Notes under the pieces: generated by a model
Told to the model about the DNA's origin: nothing
The model's database searches: none
Seen by the model: the letters and a program-made list of their open reading frames with translations, nothing else
Assembly (NCBI GenBank): GCA_018242365.1
Contig: JAFECB010000008.1
Span: forward strand, 1 to 52,754
Source: Pseudomonadota bacterium
GTDB taxonomy: Bacteria; Pseudomonadota; Gammaproteobacteria; Xanthomonadales; Xanthomonadaceae
Direction of reading: 5' to 3'
Length of the DNA: 52,754 nt
Shown: positions 48,536 through 52,754 of the stretch, one piece after another
How the letters are laid out: each line of letters begins with the position of its first letter
How positions within the stretch are numbered: position 1 is the first letter of the stretch
Made by a program: the position numbers and the translations under genes

Positions 48536-49401
48536 GCTGCCACCCCCACACGCTGACCGTCACGGAACTCGATGGCGTTGTCGTGCCAGCACTTCGACGC
48601 CATCGCGTCCCAAATCGTCGGGAACCCTGCTGCGCGCCACCATTCAGCCGACTTGTGCAGCGCGGCGTACTCGTCGCTGCCGCGCTTGGGGCCGGGCGCC
48701 GTAGTGCCGGCGCCGTCTTCCCAGCGGCGGTTATTGAGGTAAACGATCGGCGCTTCGACAAACCCTTCGCGCCACTTTTGCGACAGCTTTTTGGCCTTCA
48801 CATCGGCCAGGATCGTGTCGCCCAGCGCGTCCAGCCCCTCACGCCCCCACTTCGCCAGGCATTTGCCCCGGTCCTGCTTGCGGTCGTTCTGTGGCCAGCA
48901 TGCCCAAAAATCCTCAAACGCCCCCTTTGGGGGGGAGGGGGTGTTTGAAGATGAAGAAGAAGATGAAGAAGAAGGGGGGGGATTTAAGGGGGGTTTTTTA
49001 TCCCCCGTTGTCTTGCGCGGCCTACCCCCCTTCTTACCGTGCTCAGCGCCCAAATGTCCGAACTCGGAACCCGCCTTGCCGCCATTGGCGCGAACGTCGC
49101 GCAGTGCCTCATCACGCACCATGCGGCGTGAAACAAACGCCCCATCGGACAGGCTACATACGTTGTTGCGCGTCAGCTCATCCAGCATGCGCTTTACGTC
49201 ACGCTCAGACTCGCCAACAAGCCTCGCGAGGTCGCGCGCATCGAGAGGGCGCCCGGCAGCGCACAGGTGGCCGTACGGCTCTGCTGCGTGCATGATGCAA
49301 ATCATCTCGATCCACAAGCCGCGCGCTTGCAGGCTGCACAGCTTCAAGCCGGCATCGCTGCGCCAATCAGCCGGGTAGAACTGGAACGAGGGGCGTTTCA
49401 T
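48532..49401 (-). CDS. Replication initiator-type helix-turn-helix protein
   Basis: 289 residues from ATG 49399-49401 (overlaps the upstream stop). FQFYPADWRSDAGLKLCSLQ is the start of a common phage replication protein family; ARDLARLVGESERDVKRMLD is a helix-turn-helix. Then a Pro/Ser linker with a run of nine Ser, and a C-terminal domain KSAEWWRAAGFPTIWD. It probably recruits the primase-helicase to the origin. Confidence 0.8.
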   Translation of the reverse strand: MKRPSFQFYPADWRSDAGLKLCSLQARGLWIEMICIMHAAEPYGHLCAAGRPLDARDLARLVGESERDVKRMLDELTRNNVCSLSDGAFVSRRMVRDEALRDVRANGGKAGSEFGHLGAEHGKKGGRPRKTTGDKKPPLNPPPSSSSSSSSSNTPSPPKGAFEDFWACWPQNDRKQDRGKCLAKWGREGLDALGDTILADVKAKKLSQKWREGFVEAPIVYLNNRRWEDGAGTTAPGPKRGSDEYAALHKSAEWWRAAGFPTIWDAMASKCWHDNAIEFRDGQRVGVAA

Positions 49402-49598
49402 TCCGGCACCTCGCGCACCTTGTTCCAGCAGACGCCGCACAAGTACTTGAACACCGCACGGTCGGGCACGCTCGAATCCAGCGCGATCTCTACTGCATCC
49501 AGCACCGGTTCGACTCCCAGCTGCTCAACGAAACGCTTCACGCTTGCAAAGTCGTCGCTGGTGAAGAACTCTGGTTTGATCGTGCGAATACGGGCCAT
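49398..49598 (-). CDS. Chimeric small replication-linked protein
   Basis: 66 residues. Starts MARIRTIKPEFFTSDD, which in many phages opens a full-length replication protein, but then switches to IALDSSVPDRAVFKYLCGVC, a C-terminal motif known from other phage proteins. It looks like a fusion of ends after a deletion; possibly functional as a small protein. Confidence 0.6.
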   Translation of the reverse strand: MARIRTIKPEFFTSDDFASVKRFVEQLGVEPVLDAVEIALDSSVPDRAVFKYLCGVCWNKVREVPE

Positions 49599-50074
49599 TA
49601 CTCACCCTTCGCCTTGGTGATGTCGTGAGCGGTGGTTAAGGAGCAGCCAATTTCTGCGGCCACCTCGCGAAGCCTCTTGCCGTCACGTCGCATTTGCACG
49701 GCTAGACACACTTGTGCGTCAGTAACCCGGCGAGGCGGCTTATAGAGTCCAGTCGCAATAGCGTGCTTGTTGTTTTCTTGTGGCGTCACCCATTCAAGAT
49801 TGGCGGGCCTGTTGTCAGTCTTCACGCCGTTTTTATGATTGACATGCGTGCGCGTCGGATCCAACGGGATAAAGGCGAACGCCACGATGCGATGCACCGG
49901 CACTCGTCGCTTGTCCTTCTTGCCAAAGCAAAGGAATACAACCGGATAGCCTGCACGCAATCCAGGCTTAAGGGGTTGCAGTGAACCGCTGGCGTTTGAG
50001 TAAACATTCCCATCCATATCAACCGCGTACCGGCCCCGTCCAATCTCTGGCCACCGTAGTTCTTCCGTATTCAT
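49598..50074 (-). CDS. HNH homing endonuclease in the replication operon
   Basis: 158 residues from ATG 50072-50074 with a GGAGG site. MNTEELRWPEIGRGRYAVDM is a NUMOD-like start; HNH core HVNHKNGVKTDNRPANLEWV followed by a C-terminal helix-turn-helix (LREVAAEIGCSLTTAHDI). The frame continues upstream to 50173, MSFDATAIWGLIPSEKS..., an apparent remnant of another gene. A free-standing homing endonuclease that seems to have invaded a replication gene. Confidence 0.85.
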   Translation of the reverse strand: MNTEELRWPEIGRGRYAVDMDGNVYSNASGSLQPLKPGLRAGYPVVFLCFGKKDKRRVPVHRIVAFAFIPLDPTRTHVNHKNGVKTDNRPANLEWVTPQENNKHAIATGLYKPPRRVTDAQVCLAVQMRRDGKRLREVAAEIGCSLTTAHDITKAKGE

Positions 50075-50173
50075 TTGAGCCTCCATATCCCCAAAAGAAA
50101 CCAGCGGCAGGCGCGGGGCTGCGCTTTTCTCTGAGGGGATCAATCCCCAGATAGCCGTGGCGTCAAAACTCAT
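50075..50173 (-). pseudogene. Remnant N terminus of a replication gene upstream of the HNH gene
   Basis: 33 codons in frame with the HNH gene, starting MSFDATAIWGLIPSEK, a start typical of phage helix-turn-helix replication proteins. ATGA coupling to the upstream 35-residue gene. It could be translated as an N-terminal extension of the HNH protein or be the truncated remains of the interrupted gene. Confidence 0.4.
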
Positions 50174-50277
50174 TCGTGCCTCAACCTGAGCACGCGAAAC
50201 AGGAAGGTCACAGCGCGCGCTGGCATGTAGCCGTAGCAGTACGCCGTCATCACAAAACGCTTGATCGCGCGCCGCAT
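50170..50277 (-). CDS. Short basic phage protein
   Basis: 35 residues: MRRAIKRFVMTAYCYGYM, then PARAVTFLFRVLRLRHE. Small proteins of this form lie early in phage leftward operons. The stop overlaps the next ORF start. Unknown function. Confidence 0.55.
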   Translation of the reverse strand: MRRAIKRFVMTAYCYGYMPARAVTFLFRVLRLRHE

Positions 50278-50278
50278 A

Positions 50279-50464
50279 TCACCCCCTCACCACAGCCCGC
50301 AGGCCGTGCTTCCTTGTCTTGTGCCAGCGCTCGGAGTGGGATGCATCGATGGCGCGCTTGGCGTCGTACTGCACGGCATCACGGGCCGGGCGCTCGTGCT
50401 GCGCGCCGACACGGCCGTAGTGCGGGGGTTGCGACATGGGTTTGTTGCGAGGCCACAAACTCAT
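50279..50464 (-). CDS. Short basic protein, unknown function
   Basis: 61 residues from ATG 50462-50464 with GGAGG upstream. SLWPRNKPMSQPPHYGRVGA then KRAIDASHSERWHKTRKH. Positively charged, possibly nucleic-acid binding. Part of the leftward early operon. Confidence 0.5.
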   Translation of the reverse strand: MSLWPRNKPMSQPPHYGRVGAQHERPARDAVQYDAKRAIDASHSERWHKTRKHGLRAVVRG

Positions 50465-50532
50465 TGCGCAGTCCCTCCAGTCGATTCCGGGAGGTACGCA
50501 TTGCCGCGCAGCTCTACTTTGTCCGCCCCCAT
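50461..50532 (-). CDS. 23-residue micro-ORF
   Basis: MGADKVELRGNAYLPESTGG then TAQ. The ATG follows the upstream TAA immediately and its stop overlaps the next gene's start, so translation coupling is likely. Function unknown. Confidence 0.45.
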   Translation of the reverse strand: MGADKVELRGNAYLPESTGGTAQ

Positions 50533-50787
50533 TTATGAGCGCTCCTGCTCGGCCAGCTCGGGCCAGATGGTTGCCCAGTCGTGGGGGCGCAGGTCTTTGC
50601 GCGTGACTGCGCCGTGCGTGGCGCGTTCTATCTCTGCGGACACAGACACGGGGATCGGCCTGTAACCGCTCAACCACTGGGAGATTACAGATGGCTGCTT
50701 GTCAAGAATGCGCGCAAGCGCAGACGCCCCGCCACATTGCTGCACGGCAATGTGCGCAAGAGCCGCATGGGATGTTTCGTGAGTCAT
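50533..50787 (-). CDS. Cro/YdaS-like helix-turn-helix regulator
   Basis: 84 residues. CGGASALARILDKQPSVISQ with the following WLSGYRPIP is a helix-turn-helix like Cro or YdaS-type antitoxin; KDLRPHDWATIWPELA is its usual C terminus. It is the first leftward gene, driven by a promoter that carries an operator (TAGCATAGCTA) in its spacer. It probably represses both early promoters; no CI-type partner is visible. Confidence 0.85.
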   Translation of the reverse strand: MTHETSHAALAHIAVQQCGGASALARILDKQPSVISQWLSGYRPIPVSVSAEIERATHGAVTRKDLRPHDWATIWPELAEQERS

Positions 50788-50793
50788 GCGTTA

Positions 50794-50831
50794 AATTTAG
50801 CATAGCTACACAAAACAATCAAGCCATGCTA
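50794..50831 (-). promoter_or_regulatory. Leftward early promoter with operators
   Basis: Minus strand: -35 TTGATT (50817-50822), 17-bp spacer, -10 TAAATT (50794-50799). The start would be just before or at ATG 50787, so the mRNA is almost leaderless. Operator TAGCATAGCTA lies at 50798-50808 and a 10-of-11 copy (AAGCCATGCTA) at 50821-50831. Confidence 0.7.
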
Positions 50832-50860
50832 AATGCTCCGCCGGCATCCATGGATACGGG

Positions 50861-51010
50861 GTGGCCTACGACGGCATGGGCGACGACGCGCCCATCGTGT
50901 TCCGGTGCGGGTGGTTTTCTCGCAACGGCTTCCAGCCCGGCAAGCTGCTCGCCGTGCGTGGGCTTTTCATCCCACACCAGCCGCCCATGAGGCGGCTTTT
51001 TGCGCCCTAG
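50861..51010 (+). CDS. Possible small rightward ORF in the control region
   Basis: 49 codons from GTG 50861: VAYDGMGDDAPIVFRCGWFS, then RNGFQPGKLLAVRGLFIP. Strong GC-rich third-position bias and a balanced hydrophobic composition mark it as coding, yet it has no ATG near the start of the similar part (only an inner ATG at 50876) and the frame is open upstream into the operators. It may be a truncated gene. A terminator hairpin lies at its end. Confidence 0.4.
   Translation: MAYDGMGDDAPIVFRCGWFSRNGFQPGKLLAVRGLFIPHQPPMRRLFAP
50979..51001 (+). terminator. Hairpin with U-tract at the end of the small control-region ORF
   Basis: AGCCGCC / GGCGGCT stem with a 5-base loop followed by TTTTT. It would insulate the small ORF from the rightward promoter at 51056. 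Confidence 0.6.
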
Positions 51011-51044
51011 GGTTTGTACTGACGAGGAATTGCGAGAAAAAATT

Positions 51045-51084
51045 TAGCGATGCTATTGACAATCAAATTTAGCGCTGCTACAGT
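51045..51084 (+). promoter_or_regulatory. Rightward early promoter with two operators
   Basis: -35 TTGACA (51056-51061, consensus), 17-bp spacer, -10 TACAGT (51079-51084). Operators TAGCGATGCTA (51045-51055) and TAGCGCTGCTA (51070-51080) lie at and inside the promoter. It drives the early rightward transcript starting with the long leader RNA. Start predicted near 51091. Confidence 0.8.
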
Positions 51085-51773
51085 TCACCCATCGCAACAC
51101 AAACCGGTCAGCCCGGCGGTTGCGATGGGGTCAATCCATCGAGAGCAGCCCGACTCGCCCTTTAACAAACCATCCCTGCGGATCAGTTGTCAACCAACAG
51201 TTGACACCTGGCAGCCGTCACAGCGCAGGCAAGCGCGACTGTGAATCAGGTAGTAGGCGCCGATACCGAGCGTGATGCGGTAGTGAGGGGTAGAGCCCCA
51301 AGAACAGCAAGCCTACAAACCGCGATGGGCAGAGCCGAGGAACGGTGCCACGAATTCGCGGAGTCAGTGCAGGAGCCGGCACAGCCGGGAGATGCCTGCG
51401 AGATTTGAAATATGGAGCGCTGGCCAGGGCCGGTGCTTGCCCGCGGCGATCCACACAATGGGCGCCGCCGCGGATCACGGGTGTCTTAGCTTGTTCTGCG
51501 GCCCGCCAGCAATCTTTGAGAACCAGCAACCGATGTGATCCATTCTCGCGAATGGCATCACATCAGCCCACTGGCGCAGCCCGATCAACTGCGTGCAGCA
51601 ATGCCACACGAACCGTCATGCCCGGATCGCAACCGGGGGCGCGGAGGTGTAGTGGGCTGTTGTGATGGCATGAGCATCAGACGCACCCATACCGCAGCAG
51701 TAGGCCGCTGCCGGCGCTGGGCACTCTGGGCAAGATGGTTCATCCGTCCGCTCTGGCGACGTTAAAGGCCAGA

Positions 51774-51972
51774 GCCATCATGGATGTGCACACCAGAGAG
51801 AAGGCGCGTGCCGAGGGCGAAGTCTCAAGTGATAGAGACGACCTGGGCCACACACAGACACGCAGCAGGCGTTCACGCTCTGGGAGGCTTGGATAGCAGC
51901 CGATATGTAAACGGCACACGTTCGTATTGACGTTGGGGTTCGATTCCCCACTCGGTGCACATCCATGATGGC
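51774..51972 (+). ncRNA. tRNA-like element within the leader RNA
   Basis: An 18-bp perfect inverted repeat forms a long outer stem. Just before its 3' arm sits TGGGG-TTCGATT-CCCCA (51934-51950), a textbook T-arm. An internal GTCTC / GAGAC hairpin resembles a D-arm, and GCCG / CGGC hairpins lie between. No standard cloverleaf could be drawn. It may be a tRNA mimic, a processing signal, or a remnant of a tRNA-derived attachment site. Confidence 0.4.
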
Positions 51973-52113
51973 GAGGCGTAAGCCCAGGGGAAACCTGGTG
52001 CGGCCGACGACGTGAAGGCAGGTACTAGAGACGGGGCGAACCGGTGTAGCCCCTGAAGAGTCGCAATCCTGCTGTCCATGGCAACCATGGCGCCATCAAT
52101 CTGCACCACCACC

Positions 52114-52135
52114 AGCCCGTACCAGCGGGCTTTTT
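52114..52135 (+). terminator. Terminator/attenuator before the repeat protein gene
   Basis: AGCCCG / CGGGCT stem with a 6-base loop and T5; 22 bases before ATG 52158, with AGGAGCC as ribosome binding site. Another member of the hairpin-then-ribosome-site series. Confidence 0.65.
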
Positions 52136-52157
52136 CTTTGACCAATCAGGAGCCGAC

Positions 52158-52754
52158 ATGGCGAAAGCGACGAGCAAGAAATCAGTAGAAGAACAGACGA
52201 CGCCCGCCGAGGCGGCCCCAATCATCACGTACAAGGGATTCGACAAGGACTTGAAGTGCCGCGACTTTCAGTACGAAATCGGCAAGGCATACGAGAACAA
52301 GCGTGGCGCGTCGGCCTGCAACTACGGGTTCCACGCCTGCGAGCACCCGCTGAATGTGTTTGACTACTACGCCCCGGCGGGCAGTCGCTTCGCAAGCGTT
52401 TGGCAGTCTGGTGAGTTGAGCCGCCATGACAGCGACACCAAGGTGGCGAGCTCAAAGATCACGATCAAGGCCGAGATCGGAATCCCCGGACTCGTGAAGG
52501 CCGCGGTGGAATACGTGACCAGCCGCTGCAATCCGGTGGACCAGGGCGCGGCCAGCAGCACGGGCTACCAGGGCGCGGCCAGCAGCACGGGCGACCAGGG
52601 CGCGGCCAGCAGCACGGGCTACCAGGGCGCGGCCAGCAGCACGGGCAACCGGGGCGCGGCCAGCAGCACGGGCAACCGGGGCGCGGCCAGCAGCACGGGC
52701 TACCAGGGCGCGGCCAGCAGCACGGGCGACCAGGGCGCGGCCAGCAGCACGGGC
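52158..52754 (+). CDS. DUF7666-type repeat protein, N-terminal part (continues at window start)
   Basis: 199 codons to the window end. N-terminal domain: ITYKGFDKDLKCRDFQYEIG, then CNYGFHACEHPLNVFDYYAP and ITIKAEIGIPGLVKAAVEYV. This is the DUF7666 domain with a Cys/His-containing motif. GAASSTG repeats begin at residue 130. The last 17 bases of the window equal the first 17, giving a continuous frame after overlap. Early-expressed; function unknown. Confidence 0.85.
   Translation, partial: MAKATSKKSVEEQTTPAEAAPIITYKGFDKDLKCRDFQYEIGKAYENKRGASACNYGFHACEHPLNVFDYYAPAGSRFASVWQSGELSRHDSDTKVASSKITIKAEIGIPGLVKAAVEYVTSRCNPVDQGAASSTGYQGAASSTGDQGAASSTGYQGAASSTGNRGAASSTGNRGAASSTGYQGAASSTGDQGAASSTG
52545..52754 (+). 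repeat. 27-bp tandem repeat array (right part)
   Basis: Seven full 27-bp units (YQ, DQ, YQ, NR, NR, YQ, DQ) and a partial eighth. Continuous with the array at 1-422 after circularisation. Confidence 0.95.

Larger units (their letters stand above)
51091..52135 (+). ncRNA. Structured non-coding leader RNA, about 1 kb
   Basis: Begins at the rightward promoter and ends at a terminator hairpin AGCCCG / CGGGCT with T5 (52114-52135). No coding frame with supporting composition. Folded elements include CCCATCGCAAC / GTTGCGATGGG (51088-51129), TGTCAAC / GTTGACA (near 51190), GATGTGATCCATTC / GAATGG-C-ATCACATC (51532-51565), CCCGG / CCGGG, CTCTGGC / GCCAGAG, an 18-bp inverted repeat (51774-51791 and 51955-51972) with an inner T-arm-like hairpin, and GGGGC / GCCCC. 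Candidate large ornate RNA; class unknown. Nothing else is seen in this long gene-free stretch. Confidence 0.55.

Noticed and set aside
49598..50173. Diversity-generating or retron system near the HNH genes
   Set aside because: No reverse transcriptase motif (YxDD) in any frame that could be coding, and no template/variable repeat pair.
51218..51765. Several ORFs of 60-106 residues in the leader region
   Set aside because: Arg/Ser/Pro-rich, no ribosome sites, no third-position bias; the region is better explained by RNA structure.
51931..51972. attP site made of a tRNA 3' end
   Set aside because: The T-arm-like sequence would fit, but no integrase is present and the tail does not end in a normal acceptor plus CCA; kept only as a possibility under the tRNA-like element.

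Overview
The window reads as one complete, probably circular, tailed-phage genome (siphovirus type, long tape measure) of a high-GC betaproteobacterial host, most likely Burkholderiales. This host guess rests on GC-rich codon use and on small-protein styles typical of Comamonadaceae/Alcaligenaceae phages; no host gene is present. The window opens and closes inside the same gene, a DUF7666-type protein with a tandem GAASSTGxx repeat. The last 17 bases equal the first 17, and overlapping them restores one continuous reading frame.

There are two divergent transcription domains around a control region at about 50.79-51.09 kb. That region carries two good promoters and four copies of an operator-like palindrome, TAGCNNNGCTA. 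Rightward (through the circle junction, 51.06 kb to 12.1 kb) the transcript first covers about 1 kb of densely folded non-coding sequence. It then runs through the repeat protein, small phage proteins, an ERF/YqaJ recombination pair, a Dam-like methylase, dUTPase, and many small accessory genes. The domain ends with six small ORFs separated by integron-like attC sites (10.15-11.77 kb), followed by a second structured non-coding RNA locus (12.29-12.70 kb).

Leftward (50.79 kb down to 12.72 kb, minus strand) the order is: Cro/YdaS-like regulator, small genes, a replication initiator, a primase-helicase, a ParB-like protein, DUF3310, NinB, NinG and a Q-like zinc protein. Next comes what looks like a lambda-style late control element: a promoter, a ~160-nt structured leader RNA and a terminator at 42.2-42.4 kb. 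It is followed by a tRNA-Ser-like element, an HNH gene, terminase, portal, head, neck and tail genes (including a GGGAAAC frameshift for the tail chaperone pair), tape measure, fibres, holins, endolysin, Rz/Rz1 and two large tail proteins.

Three HNH homing-type endonucleases are present. One, in the lysis region on the opposite strand, is split by an in-frame amber codon. I see no integrase, no CI-type repressor, no CRISPR, no reverse transcriptase and no integron integrase. The most unusual items are the attC-like cassette array carried by a phage, the roughly 1-kb structured RNA directly downstream of the early rightward promoter, and the tRNA-like elements. Functions of most small early genes cannot be told from sequence.
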